Part shown: positions 1-9,247 of the stretch, piece by piece | Layout of the letters: each line of letters begins with the position of its first letter | Position numbering within the stretch: the first letter of the stretch is position 1 | DNA from: Bdellovibrionales bacterium | Lineage (GTDB): Bacteria; Bdellovibrionota; Bdellovibrionia; Bdellovibrionales; JAMPXM01 | NCBI GenBank assembly: GCA_016713885.1 | Contig: JADJOF010000002.1 | Location: 1 to 64,000 of the forward strand | Length of the DNA: 64,000 nt | Direction: 5' to 3' | Notes under the pieces: generated by a model | The model's database searches: none | Told to the model about the DNA's origin: nothing | Seen by the model: only the letters and a program-made list of their open reading frames with translations | Made by a program: the position numbers and the translations under genes

Positions 1-251
1 CGATCGTCGGCAATTTTAAACTCGCGAGAATAGTCTTCCCAGAACTTGATTTTAGCAGAATATCCATTCGGATTACTTGTGAGGTTTTGAACTACATTGT
101 TCAGAGCTGACTCTACGGCCGTCACTTCGCTTGCCAATGAGCTCTCAATGCCTGAGTACTCAAGAGAACAAATTAGGCCTTGGCTTTCTTGTGCGTGAAG
201 GGAAGCGGTCGATCCGAAACAGACAAGTAGTGCAGCCAATATTTTTTTCAT
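1..251 (-). CDS. Secreted hypothetical protein (3' end outside window)
   Basis: An open frame runs from an ATG at 251 down to the window edge, giving about 83 residues with no stop. It begins MKKILAALLVCFGSTASLHA, a clear Sec signal peptide with a likely cleavage after the AxA-like SLHA. A Shine-Dalgarno-like AAAGGAA lies about 9-14 bases upstream of the ATG, which fixes the start. The visible mature part (ESQGLICSLEYSG onward) has one Cys and matches no family I recognise. The gene lies about 100 bases from the left end of a decayed insertion sequence, so its promoter may have been disturbed. Exported to periplasm or beyond by inference; function unknown. Confidence 0.7.
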   Translation of the reverse strand, partial: MKKILAALLVCFGSTASLHAQESQGLICSLEYSGIESSLASEVTAVESALNNVVQNLTSNPNGYSAKIKFWEDYSREFKIADD

Positions 252-351
252 AGATTGCCATTCCTTTTTTGATTTTAAGCGCCTCGGGACCGCGATTCTT
301 AGCGACGTGCTTAGGCAATTTGGCAATTTTGGTACCAACACGATCAGTCGA

Positions 352-378
352 TTTGGCAAACAGCAATTCCCGGTCAGA
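352..378 (+). repeat. Left terminal inverted repeat of IS
   Basis: The segment starts TTTGGCAAACAGCAATTC and ends GGTCAGA. Its reverse complement matches 2047-2073 with one mismatch (G/C at the fifth or sixth base). Confidence 0.75.
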
Positions 379-535
379 CTTAAAAGTGTGCGGCCCAACC
401 GTCGAATATACTTGAGTTTTATCAACTGGGGGCTGCCGTGCGAGGTTTTTCTCTTGCAGATTCTTGATCGACAAAAAGTTCGACACAGTGACGGCGCAAG
501 CCGTCACCTTCATGGGTTTTCGAATTTTTCCTAGC

Positions 536-1927
536 TCATGCGGAACTGATCTCAGGTCGCGGTCTGATCCATGGCGAAGGGTCATTGAAGAAGCTCAAGA
601 ACTCATGCCAACTATCAAACTCGATCGGCAAAACTCATACGCGGATTTTATCTTCACCCACAACCGACTTCGACGGTCGAAAACACTCCTTAGCGCGGCT
701 TGAAACACGCGACACCGCAGCTCTTGAAGCTGATCGATCAAAAATGCGAGCAACATCAAATGTGCAAAGTTGCTTGAAAGGTTTTTTGTAGCCGTGACCG
801 AAGTTGTGCTCGAATTCACAACCCTGATTTTTCAAAGTATTGAAGGTTTCATTCTCAATTTTCCACCGTGTACGTCCTGCGCGCACAATCTGCCGGCAAC
901 TTGATTCGTAAAGCGAATAGTTGGTGACCCAGCTAAAGTGAACTCTCTCTTCTTTGACTTTGCCTTTCCGAATCCACTGTGGTCTCCCAGTATTCAAGGA
1001 AGTTCACCAAATGTTTCGTGCTTTGATGGTTCAGAAAGATGCCGTTGGTGAACCGGTAGTGACGAGTCACTTTCTTCTTCACCTTATCTCCGATGGTTTC
1101 TTCTTCCTCAAAATGATGAACCGTGCCGTTTGTCTCTCGGGTATCGACGCCACTAAAGAGCTTCTCGTGGCTTCCAGGCTTCACGCTCAAGACAAAGTCG
1201 ATATCAGTTTTGTGGAGAAGCTCTAGGCAAGGAGCGTCGCATGAAGTGCATCAGTGAGGAGCACGGTTTTCAGCTTCGGATGATCCTCCCGGTAGCCCAG
1301 AAGAAAACGCTTCATCGCATTTTGCTCGCAATCGTTCTTCGTATTTCCATCCTGCTGCTGGATCGCCTCAGGGCAAACTGGTATCACGCACCTTTGATCC
1401 GGATGCACAAGCGCACCAGCGAGCATCTGGTGATGAAATGTAGCCTCGTCACTTCCTCGTTGCTTCTTCTCAAGGCAGTTCTCGCAGTGAACCGAGTCTG
1501 ATGAAAAATACCCAGTGCCATCAACAGCAAGGCCATAGGTATTGTCCCAGAGTTCAAAGTCTTTAAGGACTTTTGCTCTTTGCACGCGCTCAAAAACCGC
1601 GCGAAACACCGGACGGAAAACATCATTCTGATATTCGTCGATCACTTCCCTCATTCGAGTATCTGAAGGCACTTTGGAGACGTAGAACAACTTCTTTAAG
1701 TTCGAGAAGCTCCGCTGCTTGCGCATCTCCTCTTCAAACTGAAGAAGCGACGGGATCTTCAGCGAAAAGATCGCAAGCGCCGACATGAAAAAGTCTTCGA
1801 TAGGAATCTCAACCCGCGATGGATCGCGGGTGTCCGGAAGCTTTTGAAAATGATCGCGTGCGACTCGGAAGAGCTCAGTGCCGCTCAACGAGTTGACTGA
1901 CAAATCCCCCGGTGACATCCGTGCCAT
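536..1927 (-). pseudogene. Transposase pseudogene, four frameshifts
   Basis: The frame opens with MARMSPGDLSVNSLSGTELF at 1927. It includes the DDE-type stretch with LAVDGTGYFSSD and a second acidic motif LLTDALHA. The reading then moves to a second frame (LELLHKTDIDFVLSVKPGSH, about 1230), a third (WIRKGKVKEERVHFSWVTNY, about 985) and a fourth (NLSSNFAHLMLLAFLIDQLQ, at an A6 run near 790). A final shift near 625 gives FDSWHEFLSFFNDP and a stop at 536. The YREK-like region (RTRWKIENETFNTLKNQGC) is the usual C-terminal glutamate motif of this transposase class. With four shifts no functional transposase can be made. Homopolymer errors could explain one or two shifts but probably not all. Confidence 0.75.
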
Positions 1928-2046
1928 CGATAAACCTCGACTGAAGTATTGAATTTAAATTGCCAAATCGAGTTTACGCACAAAGCAACGTCGCGAAAAG
2001 AATATTTTCGAACAGCCGGAAACCCGCACTAACACTCAGTTCTTTC

Positions 2047-2073
2047 TCTGACCGGGAATTGCTGTTTGGCAAA
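2047..2073 (-). repeat. Right terminal inverted repeat of IS
   Basis: Mate of 352-378; reads TCTGACCGGGAATTGCTG then TTTGGCAAA on the plus strand. Confidence 0.75.
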
Positions 2074-2111
2074 CCTATTGTTTTAGGACCGATGAAGCAT
2101 GCATAGATTTT

Positions 2112-2139
2112 TTGACAGCATGCCCCATTTTGGTATGTG
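2112..2139 (+). promoter_or_regulatory. Candidate sigma70 promoter upstream of exonuclease
   Basis: A perfect -35 TTGACA (2112-2117) is followed after 16 bases by a weak -10, TATGTG. It lies inside an inverted repeat, GATGAAGC (2091-2098) with GCTTCATC (2140-2147). It sits between the IS end and the exonuclease gene. The -10 is poor, so this is only a candidate. Confidence 0.3.
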
Positions 2140-2236
2140 GCTTCATCGTAAAACTGCTTCGAGGGCATCAAAGTAAGTACAGGTGCAGCTACATTTGATG
2201 TTTGAATTCCTTATTCTTCCAATCTAGTTTTCCGCT

Positions 2237-3093
2237 ATGCAAAAACGCTCATCGCCTTTGATACCGAAACGACGGGACAGTATGCCTTGGGCTCCGAGAT
2301 CTGCGAGATTGCGGCGGTCAAGTGGCAGAATGGTCGTGAGGTTGCGACCTTTCAGTCATTGTTGAAACCGCGCGCGCCCATGTCAGACTTTGTGATCGGA
2401 ATCCATGGCATCACCAATGAGATGGTGGCGACGGCGCCGCTCGCAAAAGACGTGTTGCCGGAGTTTCTGGCCTTTCTCAAGGGCGGTGTGTTGCTGGCTC
2501 ATCACGCGCAATTTGATCTGGGATTTCTCGCCGGTCAGATTGAGGATGCCGGCTTGCCGCTACCGACAGAGCCGACGATTTGCACCTCGCTGCTTGCTCA
2601 GGCAATTGAGACCGAAACGGTGAATCATAAACTGCAGACGTTGGTTCAGCACTATGGAATTGACCCCGGTCAGGCGCATCGGGCGCTCGATGACGCTCGT
2701 GCCTGTTTGCATGTTGCGCTCAGGCTATTTGAGAAAATGTCACCTGGGCAAGAGCTCACTCTTGAGCAGATGGCTGAGCCAATGTATCGCGCGAATCGCA
2801 AGTCGGGCCGGGCGCTTCCGGGATCGGGGCCTATGCACTTCTCAAGGTTTTCGATGCGTGAGCTTGCGCGCAATCCAGATTTTTCGCAATTGATCGAAGC
2901 GGCGCGAATGAAAAAACCGATCAAGATGACTTACCGCGGAGGCAGTCGACCGGGACAAGTTCGCGAGATTCTCCCCCTTGGAATTATTCGGCAACTTGAC
3001 GGAGATTCGCTTGTGGCGAGCGAGATCGTCGATGGTTGTATCGCCGATCAATCGAAGCGCTACTGGCTTAAAGACATTGTCTCGGTCGGCTAA
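2237..3093 (+). CDS. DnaQ-like 3'-5' exonuclease with C-terminal WYL-like domain (start disrupted)
   Basis: A DEDDh exonuclease of about 285 residues. ExoI is FDTETTG, ExoII is HHAQFDLGF, ExoIII is HRALDDARA, so all catalytic acidic residues and the His are present. These proteins remove nucleotides from DNA or RNA 3' ends with two metal ions, acting in proofreading or repair. After about residue 185 a further segment (KKPIKMTYRGGSRPG ... REILPLGIIR) resembles a WYL ligand-binding fold, an uncommon partner. The start is a problem. The in-frame TTG at 2287 would delete ExoI. The ATG at 2237 is one base out of frame, and a single extra A in the A5 run at 2241-2245 would give MQKTLIAFDTETTG. I therefore take 2237 as the real start with a missing base, or a non-ATG start in the frame open from 2206. 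The 3' end overlaps the convergent cupin gene by 4 bases. Confidence 0.8.
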
Positions 3094-3902
3094 GCCGGCT
3101 GACCAGACAATGGGAACACGAGAATGCCGATATGCGCATCGGGACTTCTTCTGCGAAGATGAAGTTCATTTCTGGGGTTACCACTGTCGAGCGCGAAGGT
3201 ATCGCCTTCGGTTAGTGTGTACCGCTTTGAGCCCATTGAGACTTCACTATCGGAGACCGTGGCGAAGATCAGAGTCGGTCCGAGTGTCTGAATTTTCACT
3301 GACGCTTTTGTGGCCAAATCGATTGTGAAAAACTCCGGCGTTATTGCTTTCGCACGGAATTTAATCGCGTCATCGGCGGGGAGAATCTGGCATCGCTGAA
3401 GAGCGACGTGTTGTTTCTTGGTATCACTATTGATTCGTCCTTTTGCGGCGTCGGATGTCTCAAAGTAGACGAGGCCGTCTTCGTAAAAGAGCGACTGCGG
3501 TGAGCGCTGCCACGTGATTGCCCAAAACGTCTTATCTTCAACACGCGAAAATCCGTGGAGATGCCAAGGTGGCACTTGAACAACAGTTCCGGCATCCACA
3601 AGCAGCTGTTGTTGTCCGGTGAGGTGAGCCCGCCCGTTGACGATTGCCACATGGCTTTCGATGGGATGCAGGTGTGGGTCGAGAGGCCGATGATCAGGGA
3701 GCGTCGTCCAGCTCACCGACCAGTCTGGTGGAATAAGGCGATCAAGAACGGGATGTCCGCGCATCGTATAGACGGCGCCGGCATTTCGCCATACGCCGTC
3801 GACTTCGAGACCCGACGTCATTTGCAGTTCGTGGCGATGGACAACGGTGGGGACCTGCGGATTCATCTTCTTCATTAGTGTGAGTTGTTGACGCGCGTTC
3901 AA
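3090..3902 (-). CDS. Bicupin-fold protein
   Basis: This 270-aa protein has two cupin halves. The first carries the metal-binding signature: DPHLHPIESHV supplies the HxH and Glu, and WHLHGF supplies the later His. The second half (GPTLIFATVSDSEVSMG ... LTEGDTFALDSG) has the beta-barrel pattern but lacks the His cluster, so it is probably structural. No signal peptide, so cytoplasmic. Metal-dependent cupins include dioxygenases, isomerases and sugar-binding proteins, and the exact reaction cannot be told. Start chosen at 3902; an internal Met-Lys-Lys-Met at residues 10-13 is an alternative. It is convergent with the exonuclease and divergent from the MBOAT gene, so it is its own unit. Confidence 0.7.
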   Translation of the reverse strand: MNARQQLTLMKKMNPQVPTVVHRHELQMTSGLEVDGVWRNAGAVYTMRGHPVLDRLIPPDWSVSWTTLPDHRPLDPHLHPIESHVAIVNGRAHLTGQQQLLVDAGTVVQVPPWHLHGFSRVEDKTFWAITWQRSPQSLFYEDGLVYFETSDAAKGRINSDTKKQHVALQRCQILPADDAIKFRAKAITPEFFTIDLATKASVKIQTLGPTLIFATVSDSEVSMGSKRYTLTEGDTFALDSGNPRNELHLRRRSPDAHIGILVFPLSGQPA

Positions 3903-3950
3903 GTCTAGACGCAGGGCGAATGGACCGCGCTTCCTGAGCTTGTCACGATT

Positions 3951-5354
3951 GTGATCGAAATGAGTTTTACTTCGCCGCAGTTTTGGCTTTTGGCTATCAT
4001 CACTTTTGCTCTGACTTCGATCTTTTCGACAGGGCGTCTCTATCGATCGGTCTTACTTGCGGCCAGTCTGATTTTCTATTCGAGTGGTGACGGTGCAATT
4101 CTTTGGATTCTTCTTGTGTCGTCAGGCATTGATTTTGTCGCAGGTTTTTCCGTCGCGCCCGCAAATGGGATAAGAAGACGCCGATTGGCATTGGCGCTGT
4201 CGTTAACTGGAAACTTGGGGTTTCTGTTCTTTTTCAAGTATCTTCACTTTGTCACGGCGGATGTGCTGCCGCTCATCGGTATTTCGGGAGTTGGAAAAGA
4301 CATCGGTCTTTGGCCGCTGCCACTTGGAATTAGTTTTTATACATTCCAATCGATGAGCTACACGATCGATATCTACCGCGGAAAAATGAAACCCTGTCGG
4401 TCGTATTGGGACTTTTTGCTTTTTGTGACATTTTTTCCGCAGCTGATTGCAGGCCCGATCGAACGTGCGACGCATTTATTGCCACAAATTTTGAAAGCAC
4501 GGAGGACCGACCTCAATGGGCTGCGACTCGCGATGGTTTACATCGCGATGGGCTTTTTTAAAAAACTGTACATCGCTGATTCGATTGGAACGACGGCACA
4601 GCTGATTCTTACCGATACCAACGCGAGGCCTTTGGAATGGTACTTCGGTGGATGGACTCTGGCGATGCAGGTCTATTTTGACTTTTCGGCATACTCAGAC
4701 TTTGCGCTCGGGCTTGGGCTTATCTTCGGTGTGCAGATCAGTGAGAACTTTAGACCGGTGTGGTTTGCGACGAATCCACTCACGTTCTGGGAGCGTTGGA
4801 ATATCACGACGGGTCGCTGGTTCCGGGATTACTTTCTTGTGCCTATTGGCGGGAATGGGAGCTCGCGCCTGACGGCTGCGAGAAATATGATATTGATGTT
4901 CGGGCTTGTTGGGCTCTGGCATGGGGCTTCTTGGAACTGGATCATTTGGGGGCTCATGCACGGAGTTATTGTCGCGGTTTACAGAGATCTCAAGAAGCAA
5001 TGCCCGCAGGTCGTAAAACTTGTTCCCGCTGTCGCCGGTTTTCTCTTTATTCAGATGATTCTGTTGCCGGTGAGTGGGCTACTGCATTTTGCGAGTGACA
5101 AGAGTTTTTTGGAGAACACCGCTCGCAGTTTGGAGCATTCGCTCTTTGATTTTAGTGGGATTCGGGCGTACGTGCCACACGTTCTCGGCTATGTTCTGCC
5201 CGGAGTTGGGCTCGATATCCTTCGTGAAAAGTTTGATTTTAGGAACGACGTAAGCGTCGAGGCGCAGATTGCGTTTATCGCGCTTCTCCTCGGCTTTGCT
5301 TTCTTTTTAACAAAGGGTGTTCGGCATCTCTCCTTTGTTTACTTCTCATTTTAG
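3951..5354 (+). CDS. MBOAT-family membrane O-acyltransferase (AlgI/DltB-like)
   Basis: A 467-aa polytopic membrane protein with about ten hydrophobic segments. The MBOAT signature is clear: FFPQLIAGPIERA, then RWNITTGRWFRDY (the W-N/H-S-or-T region), and GLWHGASWNWIIWGLMHG with the invariant catalytic His. Family members move acyl groups (often acetyl) across the inner membrane to polysaccharides, teichoic acids or other envelope targets. The next gene, 18 bases downstream, is an SGNH-type partner, as in AlgI/AlgX or PatA/PatB pairs, so the two likely form one O-acylation system. The start is GTG at 3951 or ATG at 3960; neither has a good ribosome site. Substrate unknown. Confidence 0.85.
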   Translation: MIEMSFTSPQFWLLAIITFALTSIFSTGRLYRSVLLAASLIFYSSGDGAILWILLVSSGIDFVAGFSVAPANGIRRRRLALALSLTGNLGFLFFFKYLHFVTADVLPLIGISGVGKDIGLWPLPLGISFYTFQSMSYTIDIYRGKMKPCRSYWDFLLFVTFFPQLIAGPIERATHLLPQILKARRTDLNGLRLAMVYIAMGFFKKLYIADSIGTTAQLILTDTNARPLEWYFGGWTLAMQVYFDFSAYSDFALGLGLIFGVQISENFRPVWFATNPLTFWERWNITTGRWFRDYFLVPIGGNGSSRLTAARNMILMFGLVGLWHGASWNWIIWGLMHGVIVAVYRDLKKQCPQVVKLVPAVAGFLFIQMILLPVSGLLHFASDKSFLENTARSLEHSLFDFSGIRAYVPHVLGYVLPGVGLDILREKFDFRNDVSVEAQIAFIALLLGFAFFLTKGVRHLSFVYFSF

Positions 5355-5372
5355 AAATAGGATCGGCGGCCG

Positions 5373-6662
5373 ATGGAGCGAGTTGATAACAGGCGATGGA
5401 AAAAATGGGTGCGATATGGGCTGTTGTTCTTTGTTGTGCTCGAGGTCACTGCACAGCTCGGTTATGAGCTGCGGCCCCATGCGATCTATCCTCCGCTGGC
5501 GTGGATTCCAGGGCCGGCGCCTCACCAAACGGTTCTCGCTCGACGGACTTCAGAACAGGGGACACCGTCTGAGATCGATCGTGGTCAAAAGATGCAATGG
5601 GCGGTTGTCGGCACAAGTTGGACCGATGCAATGGGAGTTCCTCAAGATGAGATTTGGCCAACGTTGCTACAGCGGCGATTTCTAAAAAATGACGTGCATG
5701 TTGAGAACTATTCGGGCGACAGCACCAGTGCTGTTCAGACACTTCGGTATCTTCGTCTGAGTGGCAGACATTTTGAGAAGATTTTTATCACACTTGATGG
5801 ACCGGTCGAAGGGCTTACGGATACGGGAGAGTGGATGCTCGGCTTTCAGCATTCCTATCGGTGGTTCAATGTTCGCTCTCGGTTCCCACTTTGTTTGTTG
5901 ATGGCCGTGCAACTATTCAAGACATCGGAGTTTTATCAGACCTTCCATTTGCCCGATTTTTTTCCAGAGGCCAGTGCCGCTAACGATAAGTCGTCATCGA
6001 CATTGTCTATCGAGAAGGAGACCGGCCTTTCCGGCTGCTATCCTCGAGAGATGACTCGACTTGATTGCAAAAAAGCCTACTGGCATCGACGTGAAAGCGA
6101 ACCGACGATCGATCCATGGGTGATTTGGAGAGAGACATTCTTGCCATGTCAGTTGAAAGCTGATCGACATTGTGGCGTGCCAGTGCGGGCAAATGAAATG
6201 CCGTATTCGGTCGAGAGTCGCATGCTCGCATATGAGAAAAACGTGAAAGAGGCCTACCGACTTGGCCTTCAGGTCGCCAATCGAGTTTATCTTGTCAGTC
6301 ATCCTATGTTGGGCGTTGCGACGGATCTCCCTGATGGAGCTACCGATATGACGGCGTCGAGTCTTCCACTCGTCAATACTGCACCGGCTGTTATTACCGC
6401 CCTAAGTACGCTCGCCGGGATTGAGTTTCGTCTACGGAAGACCGTTGCGCTTGAGGCTATCGGAACGAGACTCACACCGGACACGGTTAATTTACACACG
6501 CAACTTCTCGCGCCACCTGAAGATCGTCGGCAACTCTTTTTGGACTCCACCCATATTTCTCCGGTCGGACATCGACGGGTTGCCGATATTATCGAAGCGC
6601 GGCTTCGGCGCGACGATCCGCGACTTGGGAGTTCAGAAGATCAAAGTGCATCGAGACAATGA
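5373..6662 (+). CDS. SGNH/AlgX-like acyltransferase partner of MBOAT
   Basis: This 429-aa protein has one N-terminal transmembrane segment (YGLLFFVVLEVTAQLGY, residues about 15-31) and a periplasmic body. SGNH features are visible: block I VVGTSWTDAMG with the candidate nucleophile Ser, the Gly/Asn region VENYSGDSTSA, and the C-terminal DSTHISPVGHRRVAD with the catalytic Asp/Ser-x-His. In known systems such proteins take the acyl group exported by the MBOAT partner and place it on a sugar. Two Cys pairs in the middle (GCYPREMTRLDCKK; LPCQLKADRHCG) could form disulfides, consistent with a periplasmic site. Downstream it overlaps the convergent aminotransferase gene by 22 bases. Confidence 0.75.
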   Translation: MERVDNRRWKKWVRYGLLFFVVLEVTAQLGYELRPHAIYPPLAWIPGPAPHQTVLARRTSEQGTPSEIDRGQKMQWAVVGTSWTDAMGVPQDEIWPTLLQRRFLKNDVHVENYSGDSTSAVQTLRYLRLSGRHFEKIFITLDGPVEGLTDTGEWMLGFQHSYRWFNVRSRFPLCLLMAVQLFKTSEFYQTFHLPDFFPEASAANDKSSSTLSIEKETGLSGCYPREMTRLDCKKAYWHRRESEPTIDPWVIWRETFLPCQLKADRHCGVPVRANEMPYSVESRMLAYEKNVKEAYRLGLQVANRVYLVSHPMLGVATDLPDGATDMTASSLPLVNTAPAVITALSTLAGIEFRLRKTVALEAIGTRLTPDTVNLHTQLLAPPEDRRQLFLDSTHISPVGHRRVADIIEARLRRDDPRLGSSEDQSASRQ

Positions 6663-7708
6663 AGTAATCTGTCGAGATCCTGCTGAATCGGAATCGCAAT
6701 TCGAATTGTCGAGTCAAAGATCCGAACGTCAATCTGATGTTCATTGAACTTCTGAACGGTATTGCTCATCGTTATTGGGTTCAGCAGGACAAAGTTTGTT
6801 GGTCCGGCGAGGTAGGACTCAAGTATGCCATTGTCCTTTAGGCGATCGAGTCGATTCAATACCTGTGCTCGAGCCTGCTCTACTGCCCGAACGCGCTCAT
6901 ACATTCTTTCGACATTCTGCGTGACCACGGCGACAGCGTCGGCCTGTAGGCGAGAGAACGGCATGGCTGGCGACAGGGACGAGATCGCACGGATGACGTC
7001 TGGATGGCCAATGATGCCACCGATACGAACTCCGGCCGCTCCCCAGGCCTTCGAGAGACTGCGAATGGTCACAACATTTGAAAACTTGAATGACAAATCC
7101 TGAAAGCTGTCGAGAGGACTAAATTCAATATACGCCTCGTCGATTGCAATCAGGGCGCGGTTTTTGACGAATTCAATGAATTCGACAAGTGCATTCTGGT
7201 CGATGACTTCACCGGTTGGATTATTGGGGTTGCAAAAGAATACGACCTTGGTTCTGTCAGTGAACTGATGTCTGAGGTGTCGAAAGCGATCGCTCCAGGT
7301 TGGAGCAACACCGCATTGGCTGTAAAAGGCGCTTTCGATAGGTCGTGCTCCATTCAGTTTTGCACAGCGTGCATAGGCGTGAAAGCTTGGGATCGGAATC
7401 GATACATCGTCATCGGTCTCGCAGAAAGCACGAATGATATACTCGATTGCTTCTTCGGCCCCTCGGGTCGGAAGGACGCGTTCTTCAGTGGTTTTCCAAA
7501 TTGCAGAAAGTTGACGGCGGATACGTGAAACAGCGTCGGCCGGGTAGAGTGTCTGGTCTTCGTTGTCGAGTTTTGGCGGCTCATTCCAGTTGAGACGCAG
7601 CCGATCTTCGTTCGAATGAAAGTTTTGAAATCGGTAGGGCGCGACCGTCCGTAGCGATGCTCGGGCTTGATCGAGAATGGCAGGAGGAGCTTCGGTGTTC
7701 TTCGTCAC
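6641..7708 (-). CDS. Class I/II aminotransferase, HisC-like
   Basis: A 355-aa fold-type I PLP enzyme close to histidinol-phosphate aminotransferase in layout. Visible motifs: RLNWNEPP near the N-terminus (HisC substrate loop style), FFCNPNNPTGEVID, IAIDEAYIEF with the PLP-ring Asp, and SLSKAWGAAGVRIG with the Schiff-base Lys and phosphate-binding Arg. Length matches HisC (about 350). There are no other his genes nearby, so it may act in another pathway, for example amino-alcohol phosphate or aromatic amino acid transamination. It is divergent from the AMP-forming ligase at 7730 with about 20 bases between, so regulation may be shared. Confidence 0.8.
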   Translation of the reverse strand: MTKNTEAPPAILDQARASLRTVAPYRFQNFHSNEDRLRLNWNEPPKLDNEDQTLYPADAVSRIRRQLSAIWKTTEERVLPTRGAEEAIEYIIRAFCETDDDVSIPIPSFHAYARCAKLNGARPIESAFYSQCGVAPTWSDRFRHLRHQFTDRTKVVFFCNPNNPTGEVIDQNALVEFIEFVKNRALIAIDEAYIEFSPLDSFQDLSFKFSNVVTIRSLSKAWGAAGVRIGGIIGHPDVIRAISSLSPAMPFSRLQADAVAVVTQNVERMYERVRAVEQARAQVLNRLDRLKDNGILESYLAGPTNFVLLNPITMSNTVQKFNEHQIDVRIFDSTIRIAIPIQQDLDRLLHCLDAL

Positions 7709-7729
7709 TGAACTTGATACTAGTCACCT

Positions 7730-9247
7730 TTGCTGCGAGACTTAAAGTTGAAATATTCTCGAGAGAGGTCTATTTCGTTGAGACTTGCGCCGTTATTCAT
7801 CACAAGCTGGAGCCAGAATCCCGACCGGGCCTGCCTTTTCTGGCGCGGACAGATCTACAATAGCGTCGATTTGCTGCAGACCCTGCGTCGCTTAATGGCC
7901 GAGATGAGCTCACCTGAGTTTGAGCGGTATCGGGTCTGGAGTTTTTGGGGCAGCAATCATCCTTTTGGTCTCTTGATGCCAATTGCCTGTGTAGCACTTG
8001 GCAAGACATGGGCACCGCTTTCTCCGATGCTTAAGCGCGAGGCTGCGGTGGCCTGCGCGGCCGAGATGGGGGCATATCTGATTGACGTCGACTCTGACGA
8101 GAAGTGGTCGTCGCTTTGGATGCAACCCAACGGATCGGTTCAGTCTGATGACATTGACGCTATCGTGACGGCGATCTTGGATCTTAGCGTTCACGATTCC
8201 GAGACTGCGTTTGCCCTTTGCTTCCAAACCTCCGGCAGTAGCGGCACACCAAAACAGGTTTTGCTTCCCGAGTCACATGTCTTAGCCAATGTGATGGCGG
8301 CTGTCGAAGAGCAGGGTTTGACGACAAGTGACCGCGTGCTTTTACTTTTAAGCTTGAGTCATAGTGGGGGCCTTTGCATTCAGGCGTTACCGGGCTTGCT
8401 GAGTGGCGCTCTTTTGATTCTGCAAAGTGGTTTCTCAGTTCAGAGTTGCATCGAGGCCCTTACGAGCGACCGGGTGGAATTGATGCCGACAACGACGCTT
8501 TTGGTTCCCAGTTTTTTGCAGGCGCTAAGGCTTTCAGAGCGAGCAAAACAAATAGATTGGTCCAAACTGCGCCACGTCGGCATTGGATCTGCCCCCCTGA
8601 CTCGCCACCTGTTTGAGACTTTCCGTGAGGTGCCGATTCGTCTACGCAATATCTATGGTTTGACAGAGGCCGGACCGTTTTTAGCGTCCTGCGAGCTCAC
8701 CGAAAAGACGCCCGCATTAATGGACGTCATGCCGATCGGTTACATTCATAAGAGATTTGAGTGGAAACAATCTGACTCCGGAGAACTCTTCGTTCGAGGT
8801 CCGGCGGCGCAGGCCATTTACTCACGACGTGTGGGTGAGGCAAAAGCTCCAGAGTTGATTGCGACCTACGACGCCGACGGATGGGTCGCAACCGGCGATG
8901 CTGTCAGGAATCTCAATGGGCTTCTGTATTTCATTCATCGCATGGATGAAACACTTAATGTCGGCGGCATGAAGGTGATGCCTTCACGTATTGAGGCCGT
9001 ATTTGAATCGATACCTGGCGTGCGGGGCTGCGTGGTCAAGGCAAGACAGCATGCTGTCTTCGGGAGCGTTCTCGCCGCTTTGCTTGAGATTGATCAATCG
9101 ATCATCGACATTACCAAAATAAAGAAACGTCATCTGGTACGCGAGGCGAAAAAACACTTGTCGAGCTATGAGACTCCGCGCGAGGTTGAGATCGTCGAGC
9201 GCGTCCCGCGATCGACGATCGGGAAAAAGCTCCGTCACCATCTTTAA
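7730..9247 (+). CDS. AMP-forming acyl-CoA synthetase/ligase (ANL superfamily)
   Basis: A protein of about 490-505 aa. The ATP-binding P-loop-like motif is FQTSGSSGTPKQ, the A5 motif is NIYGLTEAGP, the hinge is TGDAVRNLNG ... RMDETLNVGGMKV, and the C-terminal catalytic Lys is in STIGKK. It activates a carboxylic acid as an acyl adenylate, usually then forming a CoA thioester; MenE-like and fatty-acyl ligases have this size. The TTG at 7730 has no ribosome site. A second TTG at 7778 (RLAPLFITSW follows) has GAGAGG nine bases upstream and is a better start. The stop TAA at 9245-9247 is the first three bases of the right-flanking IS, so the last residues may differ from the ancestral end. The acid substrate is unknown. 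Confidence 0.8.
   Translation: MLRDLKLKYSRERSISLRLAPLFITSWSQNPDRACLFWRGQIYNSVDLLQTLRRLMAEMSSPEFERYRVWSFWGSNHPFGLLMPIACVALGKTWAPLSPMLKREAAVACAAEMGAYLIDVDSDEKWSSLWMQPNGSVQSDDIDAIVTAILDLSVHDSETAFALCFQTSGSSGTPKQVLLPESHVLANVMAAVEEQGLTTSDRVLLLLSLSHSGGLCIQALPGLLSGALLILQSGFSVQSCIEALTSDRVELMPTTTLLVPSFLQALRLSERAKQIDWSKLRHVGIGSAPLTRHLFETFREVPIRLRNIYGLTEAGPFLASCELTEKTPALMDVMPIGYIHKRFEWKQSDSGELFVRGPAAQAIYSRRVGEAKAPELIATYDADGWVATGDAVRNLNGLLYFIHRMDETLNVGGMKVMPSRIEAVFESIPGVRGCVVKARQHAVFGSVLAALLEIDQSIIDITKIKKRHLVREAKKHLSSYETPREVEIVERVPRSTIGKKLRHHL

Larger units (their letters stand above)
352..2073. mobile_element. Decayed insertion sequence, IS4-like DDE type
   Basis: The element is bounded by 27-bp terminal inverted repeats at 352-378 and 2047-2073 that match at 26 of 27 positions, giving a 1722-bp element. 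It holds a single transposase gene on the minus strand that is broken by several frameshifts. I see no matching target-site duplication at the immediate flanks (GATCAGTCGA on the left, CCTATTGTTT on the right), so the copy may be old or rearranged. A perfect 8-bp hairpin (GTGACGGC-TTGC-GCCGTCAC) lies at about 488-507, between the transposase end and the left terminus, and could be the transposase terminator. IS4-like assignment rests on the style of the transposase C-terminus, not on a search. Confidence 0.75.

Noticed and set aside
160..585. 141-aa minus-strand frame
   Set aside because: It runs from the IS interior across its left end and over the ribosome site and signal peptide of the secreted gene at 1-251; its apparent similarity to the right IS flank is explained by the terminal inverted repeat.
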